From Limonium bicolor (lineage: Eukaryota > Streptophyta > Magnoliopsida > Caryophyllales > Plumbaginaceae), in contig CM041776.1 of the NCBI GenBank assembly GCA_023374045.1, forward strand, positions 349,989,636 through 350,053,635: DNA of 64,000 bases. The letters run 5' to 3'. Shown one piece after another: positions 21,833-32,752 of this stretch (positions within the stretch are counted from its first letter, which is position 1; every line of letters begins with the position of its first letter). Below the pieces are notes generated by a model, which was not told the DNA's origin, did not search any database, and saw nothing but the letters and a program-made list of their open reading frames with translations. The translations under genes were made by a program, and so were the position numbers.

Positions 21833-23579
21833 AGGAACTACACCACCACTGAAAAAGAGCTTCTGGCTGTGGTATTTTCCCTAGATAGTTTAGATCATAT
21901 CTTTGGGGAAGTAAAGTAATTATTCATACTGACCATACTGCTCTTAGATATTTATTTGCTAAGAAAGAGGCCAAGCCCCGCTTGCTTCATTGGATTCTCT
22001 TGTTACAGGAATGTCATGGCTGACCATCTTTCTCGGTTGGTAGTTCCTGATGATGGTGTACCAATTAATGAGTTTTTCCCTGATGAAACTATTTTTGTTT
22101 TGTATAAGGTGCAAGAGCCATGGTATACTGACCTGGCCAATTATCTTGTTTCTGGAGTGGTACCTCATGACTTTTCCTATGCTCAGAAAAAGAAATTCCT
22201 TTTTGATACTCATCATTATATTTGGGAAGACCCTCACTTGTTTTGATTGTTTGTAGATGGCTTGATTCATAGGTGTCTTCCTGATGATGAGGTAAGCAGT
22301 GTGCTTGAGTTTTGTCACTCTAGAGAGGCTGGAGGTCACCATGGTTCCCACAGGACAACAGTAAAAGTTTTGGAATCTGGTTTCTATTGGCCCACTCTCC
22401 ATAAAGATTGCCAAGCTTTTGTAGCCAAGTGTGACAGTTGTCAGAGACTAGGCAACACTTCTAGACGGCACGAGATGCCTCAGCACGGTATTTTAGAAGT
22501 TGAATTATTTGATTGCTAGGGTATTAATTTTATGGGACCTTTTCCTTCTTCTCAGGGTTACCAACATATTCTTGTGGCCGTTGACTATGTCTCAAAGTGG
22601 GTAGAGGCTATTCCTTGCTAGCATGCTGATTCCAAAACAGTGGTCACATTTCTGAAGAAGCACATCTTTACCCGCTTTGGGATTCTTCGGACGATTATTA
22701 ATGATGGTGGATCACATTTCTACAATCATTCCTTCGATGCCCTGATGGCTAAGTATGGAGTGTGCCATAAGGTTTCCCTTCCCTACCACCCACAAATGAA
22801 TGGACAAGCTGAAGTGTCCAATCGAGTGCTCAAGTAGATTCTCCAAAAGACCGTTAGTTCTTCCAGGATTGGTCTCAGAAGCTCGATGACGCTCTATGGG
22901 CCTACAGAACTGCATTCAAGACTCTCACTGGGATGTCTCCTTTCAGGTTAGTATATGGTAAGTCTTGTCATTTGCCTGTGGAGTTGGAGCACAAGGCATA
23001 CTGGGCACTTAAGGCCCTTAACTTTGATATTCATGTTGCTGGTGAATGAAGGAAGTTTCAGCTCTCAAAGCTAGAAGAGCTGAGGGATCAGGCTTACAAC
23101 AGTGTGAAGATTTACAAAGAGCGCACCAAGAAGCTCCATGATTAGATGATTCAGAGAAGGACTTTCAAGTTGGAGATGGGGTGCTGCTCTACAATTCTAG
23201 ATTGAAGCTTTTTCCTAGGAAGCTTAAGTCCCACTGGGCCGGTCCATTCAGAGTAGTGGGTATTACTTCTTATGGGGCTTACGAGCTGGAAAATAAAAAG
23301 GGTGAAAATTTTAAAGTCAATGGGGCTCGATTGAAAAAGTATGTTGGTATTGCTGATGCTACTATTGATTATGCAGGATCTTTTATACATGATCAGCCAA
23401 ATGCTCCAGATGCTTCACGCCTCTCGAAGTCAGCTCCAGATCCTTCACGCCTCTCAAAGTGGAAAGATAAAAAGAAGAGAATTCCTTGGAGACTTCAATA
23501 TACATTCAGGAAACTTCGAGATATCACTCTAGGATGTGGTGGTATTCCCAACCACACTTCCTGTTCTTCTGATCAATAG
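21833..23579 (+). pseudogene. Athila RNase H end and integrase
   Basis: The RNase H tail reads on in pieces ([24 protein letters not shown], then [10 protein letters not shown]), with a deletion near 21980 removing part of the domain. Integrase follows: zinc-binding HSREAGGHHG and CDSCQRLGN (22310-22445), first core segment [11 protein letters not shown] (Asn where Asp is expected), IINDGGSHF with the second Asp, and [12 protein letters not shown] with the Glu. Stops occur at about 22242, 22517, 22620, 22836, 23047 and 23143. The tail (FPRKLKSHWAGPFRVV, 23210-23260) is the GPF-type C-terminus, ending in a short repeat of DASRLSKSAPDPSRLSK. No chromodomain. Confidence 0.9.
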
Positions 23580-24904
23580 CTTGGGGAGTCTAGCCAGGGA
23601 CTTTAAACCTGGGCAACTTGGTGGGAGGCCACCCATCGGTTTGTATCTCTTTTCACTTTCTTAGATTAGTTGTTTACTTTTCTCTTTTCTTTTAGTTTGT
23701 GGTGTGTTGGTAGATGCTATGCTTACCGCAAGAGCCTTGGCTCTTATTTTTGTACTGATGGTTTTGTCTGGTTCCACTTGAGTTCTCTTGGCTTTGCAGA
23801 TAATATTCTCAGCTTACATACTTCATCACTTAGCTGAACTCAAGTGTGGGGTTGGCCTTGCTACACACCCTGAGCGGACTCTGGGGAGTATTCTTTACTT
23901 TTCTACTCATTCATGTTTTACATATTCCCCTCTGAACTGTTGTGTGCAATTTTGTTTCCTTGTTGGATTACTTGCACAATGTTAATTATTCCAAAGCAAT
24001 GAGGACATTGCTTCACTCTAAGTGTGGGGTGGGTTAAGCCCCTTCGCTGCTTGTTTGCCTTTTGTGTATCTTTGAGCTCTTTTCTCTTGCATTTGTTAAA
24101 GTCTTGCTGTGATGCTCAACTTGGAAGGAAGTCATAGAGGAAGTATAGTTGGTTAGCTGATCTTGGGTTGCAAAATTTTGAATTTTTTCTAGTTTTTAAT
24201 TATTGAATTTAAGTTTTTGTTCTAGAAATGCTGAAACAAATGAGAACATTCTCCATCTGAACTTTGTTCTTGGCTTTGGGCCTTGGAATGAACTAGATTG
24301 AAATGGTTGAAAAAGAACATGGCAAGGTACTCCGCTGATCCTAAGCATGCTAATTTTAATTCTGATCCAAAATCAGGCCTCGTCCACTTAGTTATTAAGT
24401 CCTTTGGGGTGCTTTATCACCTAGCTACCTAAGGCCCTTGTGATCTGGGATAGTTGACCTAAAGCCGCTACATGGGTGGAGAGAAAAGTCTGTGGTGAAA
24501 GAAATTGAAAGCACTTTAATTGAAATATTTATGCAAATGTTGTGCTGAATATAGATTATTTTCTCTTATGGATCAAGAGTACGTGGTATTGAAAGGTACG
24601 ATGGAATACGATCTTACTTCACGCCCCTTGTCATTTCTGTGGGTTGTGAAGGAAAAAGGTGGATTGGCTCAAGGTTAAGGGGTAGGCTCTTATGGTTTTG
24701 TTTCTTATTTGTTAGATTTGAATGACTTCATGTTTTCTTAAAAGAATGAATTGTTTGAATAATTTGAATTGCCCCCTTGATTGGTAAAGCTAGCAATTCC
24801 TTTCTCCTGTGCTCTTCCTTTTCTATTGAGTTCCAATAGCTTGGCATTACTTGTGCTTGAGAGTTTTGCTTGGGGACAAGCAAAAGGCTAAGTGTGGGGT
24901 GATT
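23580..24904 (+). other. Athila 3' untranslated region with polypurine tracts
   Basis: Non-coding. It contains GGTGGGAGGCCACCC near 23620 and three copies of the purine motif AAGTGTGGGG (about 23843, 24019 and 24889). The last, AAGTGTGGGGTGATT at 24890-24904, is the functional polypurine tract next to the LTR. The envelope-like ORF found here in some Athila elements is absent. Confidence 0.8.
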
Positions 24905-26460
24905 TGATAAGTGTGAAATTGACATGGTTTTATTGGTGCTAAATTCTTATTTTATGCAACTTTTTGGGCACTTTCTCACACTTATCCTATGTTTTTCTTG
25001 ATTTTTACTTTGGTCAATAACTGATTCCAATTTATATGTTAAAAGCAGGAAATGATGGTTTAATGCATAGTTCTCCTCAAGAGCTTTCCAACACCGCAAA
25101 TGGGGAGCAAATCGGAGCTCAAACGAAGAATCTGTACCCTGTCGAAGTTTGCGGAGTAAAGGGACACAAACATACACATGTCCGGGTCTGTGTCCGGCTA
25201 ACTGACCTGGACGCCTTGTACCTGTCTGGTAAACTGGTGCGGACGCTGACCCGGACGTGACTAAACTCTCACTAGTCGAAGCTTGAATGTGTCAGGATGA
25301 CGTGTCCGGCCCTGTGACCCGGACATGCTCAGAAGGACAGAAATATTTACTACCACGAGTGCAACACGGAGATTTCGATACATATACGCGTCCAACCAGG
25401 GCGTCCGGCTAACTGACTCGGACGTAGAGTCGGACGTCTCACAAACGACAAAATCTCGCCTGACAACTCTATCTCTTGTCCGGGTAACTGACCCGGACAG
25501 GTGAGCCGGATGCGTGCATTTTAGATCCAAAATTCTATTTTAAAGGGGCATTCGCTGGCATTTGAAAGATATTCAGAATTCAGAATTGAGAGACGGGAGC
25601 CGATAATAAGACAGAACAGCACCACGCCCTTCTACACCACCAGATCGGAGAATTTCTACATCAATTTCATCAGTTTGTTCAACCCTACAACTAGCAGATC
25701 TTTGGATTTGACATAGAGATGATTTCTACTCCTTCTTCTCTAATTGTTTCCTCTTTCGACATGCTCGGCTAAGGGATTAAACTCCGGGGAATGGTTGTTG
25801 TAAATAGTTAGGTTTTGTAGTTTTATTATCAATTGATTTGGGATTAAACTTGGGTTTGTTTCAGATTATAAATCTTGTTTGCGCTATTAATAAAATTTGC
25901 TACTTTATTTTTAGCTTTGCAAAATCTGTCAAGATCTGATCGGTGATTGACGGATAGGTCGTTATAATCTGTTAGTATGTGGACAACTTTTTCTGATTGA
26001 TGAGTTTAGTCTTCATATGCGATTTAAATTCTTGCGCTTAATCCTTCTGCACTTGTTGTGATAGATTCATGATTTGATTTATCGCGTTCAATGTAGGAGA
26101 GTTTTATTTGGCTAGGATTTAGTCATTTAGAAACTTGTTAGAATTTGCCGAACCCTATTCCCTAATCAACTGGTGATAGAACGACATGACTTAACTAGGA
26201 AAGACCACCTAAACTCGGAGTTCCATTTTTATTATCTTATTCTCAGTTACTTTTTGCTTGTTTTCTATTTTATTATCCTGCAACTTTCCCTCAATTTACA
26301 ACCTTTGCTAGGACTAGATTTGTTTGCTTAGCCCCCTTGTTCGATACCCTGGTTACATGACAAATACGCTTTACTACAGTGACCGAGATTTATTTTACAA
26401 CCTGCAGGTTTATTTTATTTATTAATTTCTAGGATTAATTTCATAGTTTTTAATATATCA
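24905..26460 (+). mobile_element. Athila 3' LTR
   Basis: Starts TGATAAGTGTG immediately after the polypurine tract and most likely ends TAATATATCA. The U3 part carries repeated GTCCGG..TAACTGAC..CGGAC palindromes at about 25178-25515, upstream of a TATTTTAAAGG box near 25536. The end is placed by the TG..CA rule and the start of unrelated sequence, so it could shift slightly. The 45 bases 26461-26505 before the next LTR are unassigned. Confidence 0.75.
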
Positions 26461-26505
26461 AAATTTCCGTTTGCATTGTCATATGGAATGGGCAAAGAAG
26501 AATGA

Positions 26506-28473
26506 TGTGAGCCTCGGTTTTTGAACCCCCATCCTATGTTGATTCGGGTTAATTAGGATCTGATCGGGTTCTAGGTCCACTTATAACCTAAGCTTAATCA
26601 CTATGTTATAAACATTAATTACTAAGTCCTAAGTTAGCTCACTGGAAGCTAATTAGAGTCGCCACCAAATTTTAACCTAGGGTAAATTAGGAAAGGTAGA
26701 GTTCGGGGGCTTGGTAATCTACTTATTTAGGGTTCAAATTACTTTCATTAACCCTCCCAGGTCGTTTTACCTAAGTGCGCAAGTTTTTTTTTTGTGTTTT
26801 TATCATTTTTAGCTGAAATTAAAAGTGGAAAGTGGAATTACCTAAACTAGGGTTTCGAAGGAAGAATTAGGTCGAATTTTGATTCTGTCCGCGGCCACGG
26901 ACCTAATGTCCAAACCCAGGGGTCGTAGTTAATCTAGTTATACAGAAAGGTCGAATTGAAAAGAAAACAAAATTTTGAAAGGTTTGGGGCCACGGACAGG
27001 ACGTCCGTGGGCCTGAACTTAATTTTGAAAACCCCTAAAATTTTGAAATCCCGCCACCGTTCGAGAGCGTCCGTGCTTACAGACAGGGCATCCGGGACCC
27101 TGGACATGGCGTCCGTGGGTGCGGACCGCCCTTGGACAGCGGCGTTGAGGCTGTTCCCGGCGGTGTTTTTGGCTTAAATGTTTTGGGTACGTAGCCTAAA
27201 AGCTTCTAAACACGTTAGTAATTGAAGGAATTCAATTTGAAGTCAAAATTAATACAAAACTTGGTTAACAAGTTAGAAGGCGGAAACACAAATAGACCTT
27301 AATTCAGAAGCAAGGAAAAGTTAATTCGATTAGAAATTTCAACCAGAAGTGTATTGAGATCAGGGGAATTATAAAATTTGGTTTCTAACCTGTTTTGGTT
27401 TTAAATATTTGTTGTTCCTTCATGTCGGGAATCTCCGAAAGCTTCGTTGGTGGCCGATCTGGTTCAACTTCGACCCGAGCTTCTGGACCCTCTTCCTTGT
27501 GAAGCTAAGGATTTTTTGCTGTATTTATGGTGGTTTGGTGTTTGAAAGTCTGATGGGGAATGAAAGATTGTGTTTTCAGTGGTTTCGGGGTGATTTCTGT
27601 AGAGTTTCGGTATTGATTTTAGGCTTGGGAGTGCAAAATCGTTGGGAGAAGGTTGACGGCTGTATTTTCTGACTTTGGGAATGTTCTCTACCCTAGGTCA
27701 TTTTTGAGGAGGTCCTTTTATAGAAAAAGCAAGGCCAAGTTGATAGAATAATTTTTTATCTAAAACCCTGATTTATGCTCTAAGAGAATCTGATTTTTTT
27801 AAATATGCTATAGGTCGATAAAAATTATGATATTTTAACCAAGGATAAAATAAGTCTTTTAGGAATTTTGAGAGATGGTATCAGGTTATTTAGATAAATG
27901 ACCAATGAGATAAAAATGTTACAAACTGGAACCTCCCATAATTCATAATTTACGGTTGGAAATTTGAAATTACAAAATTCCAACCGGGTTAATCTCTAAA
28001 AATCATCTCCCATCTTGTGGTAAAATATCATAACATTTGGAATTGATTTGGGTATTTTCCAAAGGAGAGAGAAAGTTGAAGGAAAGTTTGAATTTCTCTC
28101 TTAAATTTTGGGTTAAGGTTCCAAATAAAATATTTTCAGGTTTATGACTGTACGTAGTCATTATAACCGTGTGACAATTTTATTTTAATATTTGGAAACC
28201 TTTTTATTTCTATTTTGAGGCTATTCCATGTGTTAATTACCTTATAATATGAATTAAAAGCTAACTTTCCTAAATGAATATCATCTAGGAAATTAGGAGA
28301 TGTATTTCATAATGACTATGGTATTTAGAGATGGTGAACAAGTCATATGCAAATAGAAAGTTCCGAGAATGTCCTTGAAAAATCCCGTCTTGGTGCATTT
28401 TGACCATTTTGCCCTTGTCTTCGCATTTGTGCGTTTGAGCCCTTTCCCGAGGGTCAAAATTTTGGGTACAACA
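26506..28473 (-). mobile_element. Ogre/Retand-like LTR, copy 0
   Basis: Plus-strand start TGTGAGCCTCGG, end GGGTACAACA, followed by a polypurine tract read on the minus strand (GGGGGAAATC at 28474-28483), so it is the 3' LTR of a minus-strand element. It is clearly related to, but diverged from, the copies at 55221 and 62113. It carries CCACGGAC/GTCCGTGG palindromes at about 26890-27125. Five bases before it (AATGA) would be one half of a target duplication; the other half lies outside the window. Confidence 0.88.
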
Positions 28474-29030
28474 GATTTCCCCCGTCAACTATGCTTTATA
28501 ATGGAAATTAAAAGGCTAGTTGATGCTTAAGTGACACCCAAAAATTTGCCCGATCCTGAGGAATGAACTCCCCGTTTGCCGAATGTCTGTTGATTGTGCT
28601 GAGCTATTATGAGGTGCTAGCTACCTAAAATATGAAGTCAAGATGTGCTAAGCTATTATGAGGTGTCAACTACCAAAAATGACAAAGTGTTGTCAAGCTA
28701 TTCAAAGGCGTTGACTACCTGTAATGACTGAAGTGATGCCAAGCTATTCAAAGGTGTTGACAACCCAAATGTGAATGAAATGATGTCAAGCTATTCTAAG
28801 GTGTTGACTAACTAAAAGTGATTAAAATGATGTCAATCTATTCTAAGGCCTTGACTACCTACAAGTGTATGGAATGATGTTATGCTATTCTAAGGCGTTG
28901 ACTACCTAAAGTGAATGAAATGATGTCAAGCTATTCTAAGGCATTGACGACCTAAAAGTGATTGAAATGATGTCAAGCTATTCTAAGGCATTGACTACCT
29001 AAAAGTGATCGAAAAGTGGTGTGGGGTTGA
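28474..29030 (-). repeat. Ogre-like 3' region with about nine 47-bp tandem repeats
   Basis: After the polypurine tract, degenerate units of GATGTCAAGCTATTC, TAAGGCGTTGACTACC and TAAAAGTGATTGAAAT repeat from about 28596 to 29010, growing more alike toward the right. No coding. The same unit recurs at 57106-57365. The region is interrupted at 29031 by the composite insertion. Confidence 0.85.
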
Positions 29031-31433
29031 TGAAATACCCCAAGTTATGAGGAAACCCGAAAGTCCCAGAAGTCCTAGAAACGCTCAAACCCTAAATCCC
29101 AAAAGTCCCAGAAATGCAAAAAAACCTAGTTTCTGAAAGTCCTGGAAATTATTAAAATGGCCTTAAAAACATTAAGGAAGCCTAGAAACTTAATAAGACA
29201 CTAGCACACCTTAATAACCAAAGATGGAAAACCTTGGAAAATTCTAGGAGACCCAATAAACCATAATAGCCGGAAATGTCTCCATAGTTAGTTTTACACC
29301 TTCATAGCAACTTTTCTCCTCAGAAAACACCTTAAACAGCTTGGTAAGAATGAGGTGGCGACCTAGTTGAGGCAAGCACGAGGTGGCGACCTAGTAGGTA
29401 GGAAACATGAGGTGGCAACCAAGTTAACCTAAGCACGAGGTGTCAAGAAGCACGAGGTGTCAGCACGAGGTGTCATAAAATGATTGGTTAAAAGCTGTCC
29501 ACACAAGCTAGAAAGAAAGTAGTGAGGTGAAGCAAGATAGTAGGAGGTTTCATAAGGTCATTGGTTAGATTTTAAGTCAAAGTAAAACAACATGTTCCTT
29601 ATTTGCTCTTAAAACACCTTAATTCCTTTTGTACCCTTAAGTGGAGCCTTAAATGAGTTACAATTTGAAGTGTATTCACTTCCATTTACACTTACACATT
29701 AATTATACATGATAAAACACACCTTAGCAAGGAGGCGGCAAATACAAGCCAACACAAGGCCTTAAAATTTTGGCCACTCATTAATGCCATTTATGACATG
29801 TCATGATTTATCTTCAGCTCATAATGATTCCTGCAGCATCCACGACCTTCCCTACCTCTTCCTAGCCCTTAGACGTGTTTACGCTACTTATACAATCAAT
29901 GGTTACAAAGGTAGATAGGTGTGTCATGAGGTGTCAAGCTTATAAGTTTTCCTTTGCCTTGAGACTTCCCCTCTTATTCCTATAAGAAAGAAGCCACTCC
30001 CAGGCCTTCCAACACAATATAAATATTATCCTACATCAGAAAACCCATAGAAACATGAATTATAAGCTAAAGCAAGCCAGCACCTAAGAACACCAAAACA
30101 GAAGCCAATTTCCTACCCAGTGCAGAAACCGGGTAAAAACAAGAGGATTTGGAGGTCTTTCCAGGCGAATCTTTGGGAGTTATTTGTATCCCCATTTATT
30201 TATTAGAATTACCTAACTTGCGGTGAAGAGAAATGGGGAGAAGGAGTCAGGTAGTTCTTGTGCTCCACCATTCTTTCCTCACGAGTTAATTCTGGCAACG
30301 GTTTATGTTTGTGGTATTTTCGGCAGCTTATGCTGCGTATCTCTTCAAACTATTTTCATGGTGTGAAATCAGACTCTTCAATGGTGACTTTGATGTATAA
30401 TAGGCCCTGATAAGTTCTGGGAAACTTGGTGAACAAACTATGAATTCTTGACGTTGACTTTTGAAAATTTTGTGCTTTAACTTGGAGCCAGCTTGGTGTG
30501 TGATTTCCGTGAACAACTTCCATGGGTTTTTGACTAAACATGATGAGCACTTATTCCTTTACAATATTACAGTTCGTGGGTTAGTTCTCTAGTTGAGTGT
30601 TTATGAGTTAAAGGTAAGACAATACCTAAAAATGTGCTTTAAGACCTTTCTGGTCTCTATTCAAATTATGAAGAGGTTTTCGAAGGTTTCTTGCTTTGAC
30701 TTCGTGACTAAATGCTCACAAGATGTTTATATTTAATTGGTTAAAAGGTGGTCCGAATTTATACAAGGGTAGTACCTTAAATAAGGAGTTGTTTTTAAGG
30801 TATTTTCAAGGTGTTCATGATGTGTTCTAATCTTGTTTTTGTTTGGTTAATGGTGGCTTCATGCTTTGAATCATCTTGGTATGTTGTGTGGATGTTTTAT
30901 TAAGGTTGAGGACATGGTTGGACTGCTTAATCACTTGGTACTCACTTTGGAATCTGGCTACACTAGTTTATGAGCCATCAGACGCCACACACTGATTTTT
31001 CCCACTACCAATGAATTATGGGCAAGCCATCATGATCTACTCTATAGGATGATGATCTATAGGGGGTGTGCACACTTAAGGACATGGGGTTAGGTAGAAG
31101 AATTGTCCAATGGGCCGAGAGCCTTAATGCTCTTTGTCGGAAGACCGGTGTGCCCGAGGATTGGTGGAATAATAAACCGGACTAAAATTTGGTGGTATTA
31201 TCTTGGTTGGTATTTGGTTTATATTTTGGTAAGGTGGTTATATGGTTTCTCACTTATTTGATTGTTTGTGTGTTATTATGCAGATTAAAGTGTGTAAACC
31301 TATTACAACCGAACTTAATTGAAATACTACATCGTCTTCTAGCTTTAGTTTCTAATCCCATCTAGCTCCATAGTCCCATGCAACTTCATGACTAGGGAGA
31401 AACACCATCTTTTCCTGTACCTTTGGTCAGTCA
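29031..31433 (+). mobile_element. Long LTR, plus orientation (left arm)
   Basis: A 2.4-kb TG..CA LTR: TGAAATACCCC to GGTCAGTCA. It includes short repeats of GCACGAGGTGTCA/GAGGTGGCGACC (29345-29475) and no coding. It is the reverse complement, with moderate divergence, of the right arm in 42975-53332 once the insertions there are removed. The 3' end is set by comparison with the short LTR at 53980 and could be off by some bases. The sequence 31434-31480 is unassigned. Confidence 0.78.
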
Positions 31434-31485
31434 TACAATCACAGAGAAAATACCAGGGCATAACGCCAAAATTAGCAAAGCTGAG

Positions 31486-32211
31486 TGAAATGGTATATCC
31501 CTAAGTTCCCAAATGATCTTCTGTCCAATTTACTAGTCGGGATCCTAATCTATCATCAAGCTCTTCGAGTTCTTTCAAGTTACCTTGTTACCAAGTAAGG
31601 GGAGCTCAAGAGCTCAAGAGAGAGAGAGATTCGCAATAACAATTTAACAGTGGAAATTCTCAAGCATCGATTGCGTGCCTTTCATTGAGGGGGTGAACCC
31701 CTATTTATAGTGTTTCCCACAGGCTTTCTTGGCCTATCACATTGTGCCAGCTGACACACAAATATCTTGATAGACCTACAAAATATCTCATAAGTATCTT
31801 ATCCTAATTTCCCTACCGTTGGCCGCTGCTTATACTCGTCCTATCTTCCTATCGACCGGTCACATACGACCGGTCATTACTCATGCTACATATGGCGTAT
31901 TTAGGGACCGGTCACAGGCGACCGGTCGTTTCTTACACTGCGTCTTAGTCCCCTGACGACCGGTCGTGGACGACCGGTCGCAGCGATGGTTTTGGCGACC
32001 GGTCACAGATGACCGATCGCTCTCTATGTTACGTTCTAAGATTTCTAGCGACCGGTCGAGAACAATCGGGCGCCGCTTTCGATCCGGCTGGGGTCTCCTG
32101 GGCCTAGTTAGGAACGCCCGGTCGCTGCCTTGGCTTTCCTTTTCTTTTCCCTTTGGGCTCGCTGGGGTATTGGCCTTTTTCGGGGCCCCTGGACGTGTTT
32201 TCCCCTCTTCA
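31486..32211 (-). mobile_element. Tat 3' LTR
   Basis: TGAAATGGTATATCCC to CCCCTCTTCA. The minus-strand TATA box is at 31702-31709 (TATTTATA on plus), directly followed on the minus strand by GGGGTTCACCCC. U3 holds nine or so GACCGGTC palindromes at about 31853-32055. Minus-strand ORFs across this array are repeat artefacts. Confidence 0.93.
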
Positions 32212-32752
32212 TCAGTCCCACAAGTTCTACTTTTGGCGTTCTGAACGAAGAAAGTAGAACTTAGATACTGGTTCTTCCGGCTGGCTTTGGGATGAAAAAA
32301 TTTTGTCCTTGCGTCAGGATCCTCTTGTTGCTCGCTATCTCCCAGTCCCACAAGTTCTGCCTTTTTTGTTTCAGAAGAGAAAGGGGGAACTTCTTGCGGT
32401 CCATGCGTTGCGGGTGCCGCGTTTGTGCCGCACTCGCGCCTGTGCCTGTACGGAGTAACCGTTGCGGAATTTTTATCGTCTCATGCACACCAGCCGTCGC
32501 TGCAGAATACACAGAGTATCTGCACTTTTCCTGCAAAAAGCGCTTTTTTGTTTGTTTTTATATTTTAAATATTTCTGAAATTATTTTACCGCTTTTAAAA
32601 GGCTTTGGGAGGGTAACGCTTTCTCTTTCTCCAATTTTTTGCGCTTCACAGACTTTCGTGCTTTCTCTTACGCTTCGCTATTTTTCGCATTCTCTCTCTT
32701 CGCACTGCTTCATCTTCACTGATTACCTCGCTCCCGTACTTTCCCTGCTCCA
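32212..32752 (+). promoter_or_regulatory. Promoter and 5' leader of the antisense gene
   Basis: Between the 3' LTR and the antisense ATG. It holds two copies of CAGTCCCACAAGTTCT (about 32214 and 32343), a TATA-like TATATTTTAAAT at about 32559-32570 and a CT-rich leader (32610-32750), typical of plant transcription starts. No other ORF fits. On the minus strand the same bases are the polypurine-tract side of the 3' LTR. Promoter function is inferred from position and composition. Confidence 0.5.

Larger units (their letters stand above)
19895..26460 (+). mobile_element. Athila-lineage gypsy element, 5'-truncated, with 3' LTR
   Basis: Plus-strand element starting inside protease and running through RT, RNase H, integrase, a 1.3-kb 3' region and one LTR. 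Gag, primer binding site and 5' LTR are gone. Lineage evidence: the protease motif LCDLGASINIIPY, the FMDDFSVYG RT box, the GGTGGGAGGCCACCC motif after integrase (about 23620) and the AAGTGTGGGGTGATT tract before the LTR, all typical of Athila. Stops and frameshifts cut pol into at least six pieces. No envelope-like ORF is present between integrase and the LTR. Confidence 0.92.

Noticed and set aside
23580..24904. Possible envelope-like ORF of Athila
   Set aside because: No frame over 70 residues and no signal or membrane pattern; non-coding.
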